Below, piece after piece: positions 16,425 to 26,084 of a stretch of 64,000 nt of DNA. The stretch's first letter is position 1, and every line of letters begins with the position of its first letter. Position numbers and translations under genes: made by a program. The notes beneath the pieces are model-generated. The model was not told the DNA's origin. It ran no database searches and saw only the letters and a list, made by a program, of their open reading frames with translations. The stretch is taken from NCBI GenBank assembly GCA_028292545.1, contig JAQGMC010000013.1, forward strand, positions 62,001 through 126,000, written 5' to 3'. The stretch comes from Paucimonas sp. GTDB taxonomy: Bacteria; Pseudomonadota; Gammaproteobacteria; Burkholderiales; Burkholderiaceae_D.

Positions 16425-17642
16425 ATGAGTGCACAGATACAAGACGGACGGCCCGCATACTGGCGCGACATCCTGCCCACGACGCCAGGCCCGGATGCGC
16501 CAGCGCCGAACCCGGTACCGGACGCAGCAGCAGTGCCCGAGCCCGTCGCCGCCGCCACGCCGGCCATGGCGCGCAATATCGCGCTGGGCCTGATTGCATC
16601 GGTTGCGGTGGTGTTCGCGCTGCAATGGGGCCAGCGCTTCTTCATACCGCTGGTGTTCAGCATCATCGTGTCCTACACCTTGAATCCGCTGGTGATCTGG
16701 CTGGAGCGCATCCGTATCCCGCGCGCCTGCGGCGCGGCGCTGGTGTTGCTGGCGCTCCTGGGCAGCGCTGGCCTGGTCACGTATTCACTCAGCGGGCAGT
16801 TCCAGGCGATTTTGTCCAGCTTGCCCGATGCCGGGCACCAGGTTTCAAAGGCCATCACTGCCAGTGCCGATGGCCAGCCGGGCGCGCTGCAACAGATGCA
16901 GGCGGCGGCTACCGAAATCGAGACGGCGGCAAAAGGACAAGTCACACCGCGCACCGGCAGCGCGCGCCTGGCCGCGGCAGCGCCTTCGGGTTCGCGCTTC
17001 AACCTGCATGACTGGTTGTGGGCAGGTTCACTGGGCGCGCTGGAATTCGCCGGCCAGGCCACGATGGTGACGTTCCTGGTGTTCTTCCTGCTTTTGTCGG
17101 GCGACACCTTCAAACGCAAGCTGGTCAAGATGATGCCGCTGCTGTCATCGAAGAAAATCACGGTCCGCATACTGGACGATATCAACAGCTCGATACAGGG
17201 CTATATGTTCATGCTTCTGGTAACGAACGTGTTGCTGTCGCTGATGCTGTGGGTCGTGTTGCGCTGGGCCGGCCTGGAAAACGCGGGCGCCTGGGCAGTG
17301 GCGGCCGGCTGGCTGCACATCATTCCTTATTTCGGCTCGCTGATCGTGGCAGCCGCCACCGGCCTGGCCGGCTTCATACAGTTTGAATCGCTGTCGCAAG
17401 GCTTGCTGGTGGCAGGGTCCACGCTGGTGGTGTCCACCATCGTCGGCACGCTGATCGCAACCTGGATGACGGGGCGCATTGCGCGCATGAATCCGGCGGC
17501 CGTATTCATCGGCCTGCTGTTCTGGGGCTGGCTGTGGGGCATCTGGGGCTTGTTGCTTGGCGTGCCCATCCTCGTCATGGTGCGCGTCATTGCCGACCAC
17601 CTGCAGATCATGGAGCCGGTTGCCTCGCTGCTGGGCGAATGA
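16425..17642 (+). CDS. AI-2E family transporter (PerM-like permease)
   Basis: This 405-residue membrane protein has a Pro/Ala-rich cytosolic N-terminus of about 50 residues, then around eight membrane helices. The central soluble segment (about 120-200) and the later helices (FLVFFLLLSGDTFKRKLVKMMP, LVTNVLLSLMLWVVL, NPAAVFIGLLFWGWLWGIWGLLLGVPI) are typical of the AI-2E/PerM family. Family members export autoinducer-2 or act in cation/proton exchange; the substrate here cannot be told. It stands alone on the plus strand beside envelope genes. Confidence 0.93.
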   Translation: MSAQIQDGRPAYWRDILPTTPGPDAPAPNPVPDAAAVPEPVAAATPAMARNIALGLIASVAVVFALQWGQRFFIPLVFSIIVSYTLNPLVIWLERIRIPRACGAALVLLALLGSAGLVTYSLSGQFQAILSSLPDAGHQVSKAITASADGQPGALQQMQAAATEIETAAKGQVTPRTGSARLAAAAPSGSRFNLHDWLWAGSLGALEFAGQATMVTFLVFFLLLSGDTFKRKLVKMMPLLSSKKITVRILDDINSSIQGYMFMLLVTNVLLSLMLWVVLRWAGLENAGAWAVAAGWLHIIPYFGSLIVAAATGLAGFIQFESLSQGLLVAGSTLVVSTIVGTLIATWMTGRIARMNPAAVFIGLLFWGWLWGIWGLLLGVPILVMVRVIADHLQIMEPVASLLGE

Positions 17643-17802
17643 AGCAGTGACAGGCATGGATACGACAAAGCCGGGCCGCATCGTTGATATTGATTCGCGC
17701 GGCTTGGTGCGTTACCAGACATACCCCGGCGCGCTGCATGCGTAGCCTTCAGTTATCGACGCAACTGCATCAGCGAATGCGTCACAAACCAGGAAAACAA
17801 AA

Positions 17803-18495
17803 ATGTCACGCATTCAGACTTCGCTCTTGCAGGCCGCACTTGTTGCCGCCTTCGCCTCCATCGCCTTCACGCCGACGCTGGCAGCGGCCCAGTCGACCAG
17901 CCCCGATTACTGGGCCAGCCCGAACAGCACGGTTCTACGCAGCGGCACTGGCCTGTGCTGGCATACGACTAGCTGGTCGCAAGCCAGCGCAACCGCAGAT
18001 TGCGACGGCGTCATTGCACCGAAAGCAGAAGCGCCCGCGCCTGCCGTGATAGCCCCGCCGCCGGTGCTGATGGCAGCCGCTGCGCCTGTCACGACCAGGA
18101 CTGAAACCCGCAAACTCACTTTCAGTGCCGAAGAGCTGTTCGACTTCGACAAAGCCGCGTTGCGTCCCGCCGGCAAACAAGCCCTCGACCAGGTGACGGC
18201 TGACCTGGCCGGCGTAGATTATTCGAACATCCAGGTGGTGGGTCATACCGATCGCATGGGCACGCCAAAGTACAACCAGAAGCTGTCGGAACGCCGCGCA
18301 GAAACGGTCATGCAATACCTGCAGTCGCGTGGAGTCCCGGCGGGAAAAATCTCGGCCGCCGGCCTGGGCGAAACCCAACCAGTGAGCAAAGGCTGCAGCG
18401 GTGCAATGAGCAGCAAACTGGTGGCTTGCCTGCAGCCTGACCGCCGCGTTGAAGTGACTGTCAGCGGCAGCCGTGAAGTGACGGTCCGGAACTAA
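17803..18495 (+). CDS. OmpA-family protein
   Basis: This 230-residue protein has a signal peptide (cleavage near LAAAQS), a short W/C-containing segment (NSTVLRSGTGLCWHTTSW), an Ala/Pro-rich linker, and a complete C-terminal OmpA peptidoglycan-binding domain (FSAEELFDFDKAALRPAGK, VVGHTDRMGTPKYNQKLSERRAE). The conserved Asp and Arg that hold diaminopimelate are in the TDR and LSERRA motifs. The beta-barrel is missing, so it is a periplasmic or lipid-independent envelope anchor of the OmpA/MotB-like type common in Burkholderiales. A possible start signal lies in AGGAAAACAAAA before the ATG. Confidence 0.93.
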   Translation: MSRIQTSLLQAALVAAFASIAFTPTLAAAQSTSPDYWASPNSTVLRSGTGLCWHTTSWSQASATADCDGVIAPKAEAPAPAVIAPPPVLMAAAAPVTTRTETRKLTFSAEELFDFDKAALRPAGKQALDQVTADLAGVDYSNIQVVGHTDRMGTPKYNQKLSERRAETVMQYLQSRGVPAGKISAAGLGETQPVSKGCSGAMSSKLVACLQPDRRVEVTVSGSREVTVRN

Positions 18496-18656
18496 AGGCT
18501 GGCAATGCGGCGCGCCGCCCCACACCGGGGGGTGCGCTGCATGTCGCACACTGGAAGAACGACATCGACCTCCTCCCCAAGCTGCACAGCCTGCTGCAAT
18601 GGCTGCCCTTCCTGCCCTGGCTGCGCTGGCTAGGTGTAGCCGGGCTGGCTTGCGTA

Positions 18657-19982
18657 TTGACGGCATGTGCTTCGCTGCCGGAAGCGCGCCTGCTGGAGCA
18701 GACGCTGGTGCCGAATGCGACACCCACCGTTGCCAACGCAAGCAGCCTGGCGGCAGACAAACGCGCGGATGCGCCGCAGCGCCGCAGCCTGGCAAAGCTG
18801 GGGCTGGACGTGCGGACCCAGGCGGCGTTGGAAGAGGCAGCAACCGGCGTGCCACTGATTGGCGGCAACCGCATTTCGCTACTGTTTGACGGACCCAAAA
18901 CAATGGGCGCGATGATGGCTGCAATCGCAGCCGCGACCGACCATGTGCATCTGGAAACCTATATCTTCGACCAGGATGAACTGGGCCAGCGCTTTGCCGA
19001 CCTGCTGGTCGCCAAGCAGAAACAAGGTGTCTCGATACGCATCCTGTATGACGCTGTCGGCACGCTCGGCACACCGCAGGAATTCTTTGAACGCATGCGC
19101 CAGGCGGGCATCGCGCTGGTCGCCTTCAATCCAGTCAACCCGGGCGCGCGCCTGGGCAAGTGGCGCCTCAATAACCGTGACCACCGCAAGATCCTGATCG
19201 TCGACGGCAAGATCGCATTTACGGGCGGCGTGAATATCAGCGCCAGCTATGCAAAAAGTTCGCTGTTCCGGTCGGGCCACAAGGCAGACGCGGATGTCGG
19301 CTGGCGCGACACCCATATCCGGATCGAGGGGCCTGCGGTAGCGGCCCTGCAATGGACTTTCCTGGAATCCTGGGCTTTGCAGGATGGCGCTGTGTTTTCG
19401 ACAGCACGCTTGTTTCCGCCCCTGCCGGCAGTGGGCGACAAGATTGTTCGCGTGCTGGCAACCCGGCCAGGCGGCGACCATGAAATTTACAAAGCCTATG
19501 CGCTTGCGCTGCAAACCGCGGAAAAGTCGATCCACCTGACGGCGGCCTACTTTGTGCCGGATGCGCAAACCATGGAATCGCTGGTGGCGGCTGCACGGCG
19601 CGGCGTGGATGTGAAGTTGATTCTGCCTGGCGTATCCGACAGCAGCGTGGTGTTTTATGCGGGCCAACGCCATTTCAGGGAATTGCTGGCCGCAGGCGTC
19701 AAGATTTTCCAGCTCAACGTGGCGGTGCTGCATGCAAAGACTGCCGTCATTGATGGCAACTGGTCAACCGTCGGCTCAAGCAACATCGACGTGCGCAGCT
19801 TCCTGCACAACAGTGAACTCAATGTCGTAATACTCGGCGACGCCTTCGGCCAGGAAATGGAACGCGCGTTCACAGAAGACTTGCGCAATGCGAAGGAAGT
19901 GACGCTTGCAGACTGGGATGCGCGCCCGGTGTCCAACCGCTTGCGCGAATGGGCCGCCAATCTGGTGGGCTACTGGCTGTGA
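18657..19982 (+). CDS. Phospholipase D / cardiolipin synthase-like protein (probable lipoprotein, start uncertain)
   Basis: From the TTG at 18657 the protein has 441 residues. Both HKD motifs are complete: DHRKILIVDGKIAFTGG and LHAKTAVIDGNWSTVGSSN, each with His, Lys and Asp, so it should be catalytically active on phosphodiesters, most likely as a cardiolipin synthase of the ClsB/ClsC kind. The reading frame continues open upstream and encodes a hydrophobic stretch ending in lipobox LTAC (LLQWLPFLPWLRWLGVAGLA, then CVLTAC). This looks like a genuine lipoprotein signal, yet it has no in-frame ATG, GTG or TTG. The true start may be a CTG around 18582-18594, or a frameshift separates it from an out-of-frame ATG. 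Confidence 0.88.
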   Translation: MTACASLPEARLLEQTLVPNATPTVANASSLAADKRADAPQRRSLAKLGLDVRTQAALEEAATGVPLIGGNRISLLFDGPKTMGAMMAAIAAATDHVHLETYIFDQDELGQRFADLLVAKQKQGVSIRILYDAVGTLGTPQEFFERMRQAGIALVAFNPVNPGARLGKWRLNNRDHRKILIVDGKIAFTGGVNISASYAKSSLFRSGHKADADVGWRDTHIRIEGPAVAALQWTFLESWALQDGAVFSTARLFPPLPAVGDKIVRVLATRPGGDHEIYKAYALALQTAEKSIHLTAAYFVPDAQTMESLVAAARRGVDVKLILPGVSDSSVVFYAGQRHFRELLAAGVKIFQLNVAVLHAKTAVIDGNWSTVGSSNIDVRSFLHNSELNVVILGDAFGQEMERAFTEDLRNAKEVTLADWDARPVSNRLREWAANLVGYWL

Positions 19983-20107
19983 ATATCACTTGCGCAGTGA
20001 ATTCACAGCTGCTGTGTGCGACAGCGAACCGAAGCCAGCCGGCACAGCGCCTATAACAAGACTTGTCGACCGGACCGCGGCCAGCTGCCTGCCTCACCCG
20101 GCGCGTT

Positions 20108-20149
20108 TTGCAAGACTTCTTCCAAGGCTTCTTGCAAGACTCTTGCAAG
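20108..20149. promoter_or_regulatory. Repeated CTTGCAAG palindromes upstream of the ice-binding gene
   Basis: The octamer CTTGCAAG occurs at 20131-20138 and 20142-20149 with an 11-base period. A TTGCAAGACTTCTT copy lies at 20108-20121 and a degenerate TTCCAAGG between. Helical-phase spacing suggests binding of one regulator to several sites, but none is identified. Confidence 0.35.
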
Positions 20150-20211
20150 TCAACCGAACTCGCAGCATGGCAAGCGCTACAGCGGCTGCCACTCCAAAAA
20201 AGGACATGATC

Positions 20212-21024
20212 ATGAAAGCAATCCAGTCAGGATTCACACCGGCCCGCGGCGCCTTCGCCATGCTGGTCGCGGCAGCCGTCCTCGCACTCGCGTCTTGCGG
20301 CGGTAGCGAAGATGTCTCATTGCTCACCACGGCTGGCGCCGGCAATGGCACCGGCGGCCTGTTCGGCGCGCCGGGTCGCGGGCCGTCGCCGGTCGCGTTG
20401 GGCGGGGCAGGAAGTTTTGTGATCCTGGCCGAGTCCGGCATATCGAATGTCCCGACTTCCGCAATCACCGGCAATATTGGACTGAGCCCCGCGACCGGCA
20501 CCAAGATTACTGGCGTGGGCTGCCCCGAAGTCACCGGCACTATCTTCACCGCGGATGCAGCCGGACCAGCCTGCCGGACAGAAGATGCGGAACGGCTCAG
20601 GATTGCCGTCCTGAACAAGGGCACTGCCTACACCGATGCCGCCGGCCGCGCGGCTGACTACACCGAACTGGGCGCCGGCAACATCGGCGGTCGCAACCTG
20701 GGACCGGCAACTTACAAATGGAGCAGCGCGGTACTGGTGCCGACTAACCTGACCTTAACCGGTGGCCCCAACGACGTCTGGATCTTCCAGATTGCACAAG
20801 GCTTGATCGTGGCGCCGGGTGTGCAAATCATCCTGGCCGGCGGCGCCCTGCCCCAGAACGTGTTCTGGCAAACCTTCTCCGCGTCCATGGACACCACCTC
20901 CAGTTTCAACGGCACCGTGATTTCGCAAACTTCGATTGCCATGAAGAGTGGCGCATCGGTACAGGGTCGCCTGCTGGCCGGCACTGCTGTCACCTTGATC
21001 CAGAACGTGGTCAAGGCGCCGTAA
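20212..21024 (+). CDS. Ice-binding-fold (DUF3494) lipoprotein
   Basis: With the ATG at 20212 (AAAAAAGGA 8 bases upstream) the protein has 270 residues. The signal peptide ends in lipobox LASC followed by GGSED. The rest matches the DUF3494 ice-binding beta-solenoid: LGGAGSFVILAESGISNVPTSAITGNIGLSP, then YTELGAGNIGGRNLGPATYKWSSAV and the closing repeats VFWQTFSASMDTTSSFNGTVISQTSIAMKSGASVQGRLL in segments. Such proteins adsorb to ice or act as adhesins on the outer surface. The lipobox suggests outer-membrane anchoring. Downstream is the two-partner secretion pair. Ice activity itself is not shown by sequence. Confidence 0.9.
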   Translation: MKAIQSGFTPARGAFAMLVAAAVLALASCGGSEDVSLLTTAGAGNGTGGLFGAPGRGPSPVALGGAGSFVILAESGISNVPTSAITGNIGLSPATGTKITGVGCPEVTGTIFTADAAGPACRTEDAERLRIAVLNKGTAYTDAAGRAADYTELGAGNIGGRNLGPATYKWSSAVLVPTNLTLTGGPNDVWIFQIAQGLIVAPGVQIILAGGALPQNVFWQTFSASMDTTSSFNGTVISQTSIAMKSGASVQGRLLAGTAVTLIQNVVKAP

Positions 21025-21287
21025 TACCGTCACGCCTTTGCGCCTCACCCGCGCTACAGAATCAGTAAACCGCAAGCAGTAATCAGCAAACAGCCAGCCG
21101 CGATGACCTCGCGGCTGGCTGCGTTTTGGCGGGCCGCTTTTTGCGCCGCCTGGCGGGCGGGCCGCATTCGATGGGTGCGATGCGTTCGATTAATGGCCAC
21201 TGTGTGCGCTACCGTCCCGACTGGGCCGGCCCGGCGGGGGACTATCGATTTCGAAACACCCCATTCGACCAGACCAAGGCGCACGCC

Positions 21288-22955
21288 GTGCAAAAAACCA
21301 AACTCCTCCCCTTCGCATTGCTCGCCATCGCGCAGGGTGCATTTTCCCAGCAGCTGCCAGGCTCGGGCCAGCAGATACAACAGATTCCCCCGGCACCGGG
21401 ACTGGAACGTCCGGCCCCGCGCATTGAACTGGCGCCACGAAGCACACCCGCCATTGCGGCGCCCGACAGCGCCAGCGTCCTGGTGAATGCAATGCGCATC
21501 ACCGGCGCGCGCGCCTGGCCCGAAAGCGAACTGCTGGCCGTCACCGGCTTCAAGCCCGGCACGCAAATGACGCTGGCCGCCTTGCGCGGCATGGCAATGC
21601 GCATTACCGATCATTACCATGCCAACGGCTACTTCGTTGCCCAAGCCTACCTGCCGGTGCAAGACTTGAAGGATGGCGTGGTGCAGATCGCCGTGCTCGA
21701 GGGCCAGTACGGCAAGATCAAGCTGGATAACCAGTCCCGGCTTTCGGACCGCATCGCCAACAACCTGCTCGGCGGCCTCAACAGTGGCGACCCGGTATTG
21801 AGCGCGCCCCTGGAGAGCCGTTTGCTGCTGCTTTCCGACCTGCCGGGCGTGAATGTGAAATCGACGCTGGTGCCGGGCGCAGAAGCCGGCAGCTCTGACT
21901 TGCTGGTTGACCTGACGCCCGGCCGCAGCATCAGCGGCAGTGTGGACGCCGACAATGCCGGCAACCGCTACACCGGCGAGTATCGCGTTGGCGCAACGGT
22001 GAACCTGAATAATCCGACCGGCAATGGCGACGTGGCCAGCCTGCGCGTGCTGACTTCGGGTGAAGGCTTGCAGTACGGCCGCGCCTCTTACCAGCTGCAA
22101 GTCGGCCGTGGCCGCGCCGGCGTCGCCTACAGCCATCTCGATTACAAGCTGGGCCGCGAATTCGAAAGCCTGCGCGCACATGGCACGGCAAAAATAGCCA
22201 GCGTCTTCGGCAGCTATCCGCTGATTCGCTCGCGCAATACCAACCTGTATGCGCAACTGGCCTTTGACGACCGCAGGTTCGAGGACATCGTGGATGCCAC
22301 CGCCTCGGCAAGCAAGCGCAAAACCCGCGTGCTGATGGCAAGCCTGTTTGGCGACCATCGCGATCGTTTCCTGGGCGGCGGATTGACCAGCTATTCCGTC
22401 ACGCTGGCCGCAGGCCATCTCGACCTGGACACGCCAGCCGTGGCCGCACTCGACGCCACGACGGCCCGCAGCAGCGGCCAGTACAACAAGCTGGGCTTTG
22501 GCGTGACGCGGGCACAGGCAATCGCAACCAACCTCACGCTGCATGCCTCGCTGGCGGGCCAGGTGGCGTCGAAAAACCTCGATGTCTCGGAAAAGATGGG
22601 ACTGGGCGGCATGTTTGGCGTACGCGCCTATCCGACCGGCGAAGCCTATGGCGACGAAGGCTACCTGCTCAACCTGGAACTGCGCAAACGCCTGGGCGCA
22701 TCGGCGCAGAAATTGCCCGGCGCGATAGACCTGATCGCGTTTGCCGACACGGGCACCGTCCGCGCCAACCGCAACCCGTGGACCGTCGGCAGCAATAGCC
22801 GCACGCTCAGCGGCGCTGGCGTGGGCGTGAACTGGACCGGCAATGACAACCTTGTCATCAAAGCCTATTACGCACGCAAACTCGGCAGCGCCACTGCGCT
22901 TTCCGCGCCCGACGAATCGGGCCGGTTCTGGATACAGGCGATCAAGTTTTTCTGA
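21288..22955 (+). CDS. TpsB/ShlB/FhaC-family two-partner secretion transporter
   Basis: From the GTG at 21288 (AAGG nine bases upstream) the protein has 555 residues with a signal sequence (LLPFALLAIAQGAFSQQ). POTRA-type domains follow (AMRITGARAWPESELLAVTGF, HYHANGYFVAQAYLP), then a 16-strand Omp85-type barrel with the L6-loop motif GVRAYPTGEAYGDEG and a terminal Phe (IQAIKFF). It secretes the adjacent TpsA across the outer membrane. Earlier in-frame ATGs at 21126 and 21171 give an N-terminus unlike the family. It is 62 bases ahead of tpsA and is surely co-transcribed with it. Confidence 0.93.
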   Translation: MQKTKLLPFALLAIAQGAFSQQLPGSGQQIQQIPPAPGLERPAPRIELAPRSTPAIAAPDSASVLVNAMRITGARAWPESELLAVTGFKPGTQMTLAALRGMAMRITDHYHANGYFVAQAYLPVQDLKDGVVQIAVLEGQYGKIKLDNQSRLSDRIANNLLGGLNSGDPVLSAPLESRLLLLSDLPGVNVKSTLVPGAEAGSSDLLVDLTPGRSISGSVDADNAGNRYTGEYRVGATVNLNNPTGNGDVASLRVLTSGEGLQYGRASYQLQVGRGRAGVAYSHLDYKLGREFESLRAHGTAKIASVFGSYPLIRSRNTNLYAQLAFDDRRFEDIVDATASASKRKTRVLMASLFGDHRDRFLGGGLTSYSVTLAAGHLDLDTPAVAALDATTARSSGQYNKLGFGVTRAQAIATNLTLHASLAGQVASKNLDVSEKMGLGGMFGVRAYPTGEAYGDEGYLLNLELRKRLGASAQKLPGAIDLIAFADTGTVRANRNPWTVGSNSRTLSGAGVGVNWTGNDNLVIKAYYARKLGSATALSAPDESGRFWIQAIKFF

Positions 22956-23017
22956 TCGCGTCGACCGGACACACCACCGGGCTTGACAGCCCATCCAAAG
23001 AATTCAGGAGCAAGACA

Positions 23018-26002
23018 ATGAACAATTCAAAACAGTCGGTTCGCAGTACGGTTTCCCAATCTTCCGGCGCGAAGGCCTGTCCGGCCACAGCCGGTAGTGG
23101 TTTCGCGATGAAAGTGCTGGCCAGTTCGCTGGTGCTGGCATTCGGCGCGCCAGCTTACGCCTTGCCCGTCGGCGGCGTGCTTGCAGCCGGCAATGCAACG
23201 ATTGCCAATGGCGCAAACAACACCACGATCACCCAGACCACCGCCAATGCAGTCATCAACTGGCAGGGCTTCAACATTGGCGCCGGGCAGTCAGTCGTGT
23301 TCGTGCAACCCTCTGTCGCATCGGTCACGCTGAACCGTGTGCTGGATGCGAATCCTTCCAGCATCCTGGGAACGATGTCGGCCAACGGCCGTGTGTTCCT
23401 GGTGAACCCGAACGGCATCCTGTTCGGCCAGGGCGCGTCGGTGAACGTCGGCGGCATCGTGGCCACCACGCTCAACATCAGCGACGCCAACTTCATGGCC
23501 GGGAAACATGTTTTCAGCGGCGACAGCAATGCACAAGTGCTGAACCAGGGCAGTATCGTGGCCACCGGGGGCGGTTCTGTCGCCCTGCTGGGTGCGCATG
23601 TTTCCAACGAAGGGCTGGTGCAAGCCAATCTTGGCAGCGTCACGCTGGCTGCAGGCAAGGCCATGACGCTGGACCTGGCCGGCGACGGCTTGCTGCATGT
23701 GACGGTCGACCAGGGCGCCATCAATGCCCTGGCCAGCAACGGCGGCTTGCTGCGGGCGGACGGCGGCATGGTGACCATGAGCGCGCGGTCTGCCGGCAGC
23801 CTGCTTCCCGGCGCCGTCAACAATAGCGGCGTGATCCAGGCGCAGGCATTTGAAAGCCATAATGGCAGCATCCGGCTGGTGGCCGATGCGCAAGCTGGCA
23901 TGGTGAATGTGGGCGGTACGCTTGATGTGTCGGGCCAGGGCGCGGGACAGTCGGGCGGCACGGTAGAAATCCTGGGCCATGCCGTATCGCTGGTCGCAGC
24001 CAGCATCGATGCGTCCGGGCAGGCGGGCGGCGGCACGGTCCTGGTGGGCGGCAATTTCCATGGCGCCGGCCCGCAGTCAAATTCGCAAAGCACATCGCTC
24101 GACCGTGCCACGCTGATCAATGCAGACGCGCTGGCCGCAGGCAATGGCGGACGGATCGCAATCTGGTCCGATGGCGTCACGCACACGGCGGCAAGCCTGA
24201 CAGCGCGGGGTGGCGCGCAGTCGGGCGACGGCGGCATGATTGAAACCTCTGCGCCGCGCGTCGTGCTGGGCGAGGGTTCCAGCATCAATACGCTGGCGCC
24301 ACAAGGCAAGACCGGACTATGGCTGCTCGATCCAACCGACTGGATCATTGCCAACGTGGGAGGCGATGAAACGCCGGCTACAGTTGCAATCCGCCTGGCC
24401 ACGACCGATCGCGTGATAGACGCGTCGAACGACATTACCGTCTCCAACGACGTCACCTGGAGCACACCCCAGCGGCTGACGCTGGATGCAGGCCATGACA
24501 TCCTTTTGAACGCCACGCTCACGGCAAGCGCTGCGAATTCAAGCATCGCGCTCATTGCCGGCAATGACGTCAAGCTGGCAGTCGGCCAGGCAATCACCGC
24601 CAGCAATTCAGGATCGGTCATCCTGATCACCGCCGGCAATGACGTCGCCGCGGCGGGCACCATCACAGCCAGCGGTTCGAACGCCCTGGTAGACATCACT
24701 GCCGGGCGCGATTTGAGCGTGACCACGGTCACCGCCAGCGGCGGCGGCAGCATCAAACTGCGCGCTGCGCACGATTTGAGCGTGGCCACGACCACCGCCA
24801 ACGGCGGCGGCAACATTGACCTGGGTGCGGGGAACAATGTCGAGCTCAACGGTGCAGTGACGGCCAACGGCGGTGTGGTCACGCTGCGTGCTGACAATGA
24901 CGGCAGCGGGCCAGGCGCGGCAGCCGGCACTGTCATCTTTGCCGGCGCCGGAAGTGTCACCGCGCCCACGACCGTAATCCGGTTCAATCCGGCCACGTAT
25001 GCCAGCACCGCGACTGAAATCGCCGCCTACACGCCGAAAGTCTTTGGCGCGATCGACGCCCGCGCCTGGGTTTTCGCGCAAGGGAATAACAAGGTCTACG
25101 ACGGCAACACCGTTGCAACCCTGGCCTTTCGCGGCAATCCGGCCAGCGGCGGTGACGTCAACCTGCAAGGCGGCAGCGCCAGCTTCGACACCAAGGATGT
25201 GGGCAATGCCAAGCAAATCACTTTCAATGGCTATACGCTTGCTGGCGCGAACGCCAGCCGGTTTGCGCTCTACGCACCCACCAATGGCACCGCGGGCGAT
25301 GGCGTCACCACCGGTAATATCACCCCGGCGCCGCTGACGATCAAGGCAAACAATGGCACCAAGGTCTTTGGCACTGTTGCCACGTTCGCCGCGACAGCGT
25401 TCACCTCAACCGGACTGGTAAATGGCGAGACCGTGGGCGGCGTCACTGAGACCAGTCCCGGCACGGTGGCTACCGCACCGCCCGGGCCGGCGTATCCGAT
25501 CACACCCAGCAATGCCACGGGTGGCAGCTTCAGCTCGTCCAACTATGCGATCAATTATGTGAACGGTAGCCTGACGGTGACACCGGCGCTCGATGTCGTG
25601 GTGCTGCCGGGAACGACGCTGCCGATTGCCAGCTTGCCAGGTTCCACGCCACCGGGTTCGACGCCACCGGATGCCACGCCGCCTGACCTGCCCACCGGCA
25701 CGCTGCCTGGCGCAACCAGCCCCAGCACGACCAGCCCGGGCGACAGCGATACCGGCACCTCCAGGCCATTTGCATCGGTCGGCCGCCCCGACTTGCTGAA
25801 TGTAAGCAATACAGGCGTGGCGCTGCCAAACCAGCAGCTGGCACGCTTGTCATCGCCCGATCCCGTGCCCGGCACGACGACGGCGCCGGTTGTGGAACGC
25901 GATGCGGTCGCCAGGCAGGTTGCGCCCGCCGCAGCCCCTTTGATCAGCCCGCCGGCGCCGGTCGTCCCCATGCGTCGCGCGCCCAAGCAGGACCGCAACT
26001 GA
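23018..26002 (+). CDS. TpsA exoprotein: filamentous-hemagglutinin-type adhesin with MBG/YDG repeats
   Basis: The 994-residue exoprotein starts with an extended signal peptide (ending APAYALP). The TPS domain has ITQTTANAVINWQGFNIGAG and the NPNGIL motif at 130-135, the usual TpsB recognition region. Beta-helix repeats fill residues 150-700 (GGSIKLRAAHDLSV-like repeats near 590). A YDG/MBG-like module has KVYDGNTVATLAF and ITPAPLTIKANNGTKVFG. The C-terminus is Pro/Thr/Ser-rich (SLPGSTPPGSTPPDATPP) and ends RRAPKQDRN, without a clear anchor. It should be secreted to the surface by the upstream TpsB; AGGAG lies before the ATG. Confidence 0.93.
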   Translation: MNNSKQSVRSTVSQSSGAKACPATAGSGFAMKVLASSLVLAFGAPAYALPVGGVLAAGNATIANGANNTTITQTTANAVINWQGFNIGAGQSVVFVQPSVASVTLNRVLDANPSSILGTMSANGRVFLVNPNGILFGQGASVNVGGIVATTLNISDANFMAGKHVFSGDSNAQVLNQGSIVATGGGSVALLGAHVSNEGLVQANLGSVTLAAGKAMTLDLAGDGLLHVTVDQGAINALASNGGLLRADGGMVTMSARSAGSLLPGAVNNSGVIQAQAFESHNGSIRLVADAQAGMVNVGGTLDVSGQGAGQSGGTVEILGHAVSLVAASIDASGQAGGGTVLVGGNFHGAGPQSNSQSTSLDRATLINADALAAGNGGRIAIWSDGVTHTAASLTARGGAQSGDGGMIETSAPRVVLGEGSSINTLAPQGKTGLWLLDPTDWIIANVGGDETPATVAIRLATTDRVIDASNDITVSNDVTWSTPQRLTLDAGHDILLNATLTASAANSSIALIAGNDVKLAVGQAITASNSGSVILITAGNDVAAAGTITASGSNALVDITAGRDLSVTTVTASGGGSIKLRAAHDLSVATTTANGGGNIDLGAGNNVELNGAVTANGGVVTLRADNDGSGPGAAAGTVIFAGAGSVTAPTTVIRFNPATYASTATEIAAYTPKVFGAIDARAWVFAQGNNKVYDGNTVATLAFRGNPASGGDVNLQGGSASFDTKDVGNAKQITFNGYTLAGANASRFALYAPTNGTAGDGVTTGNITPAPLTIKANNGTKVFGTVATFAATAFTSTGLVNGETVGGVTETSPGTVATAPPGPAYPITPSNATGGSFSSSNYAINYVNGSLTVTPALDVVVLPGTTLPIASLPGSTPPGSTPPDATPPDLPTGTLPGATSPSTTSPGDSDTGTSRPFASVGRPDLLNVSNTGVALPNQQLARLSSPDPVPGTTTAPVVERDAVARQVAPAAAPLISPPAPVVPMRRAPKQDRN

Positions 26003-26084
26003 TGGCTGCGCGACAGTCGTGGAAGCTGTATGGGCAAACGGCTGTCGCGCACCGCTGCTTGGCTGCTTTCAGTGAGAGCCATCC

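Noticed and set aside
17656..17745. 29-codon frame after the AI-2E permease
   Set aside because: No Shine-Dalgarno and no recognisable sequence; too little to support a gene.
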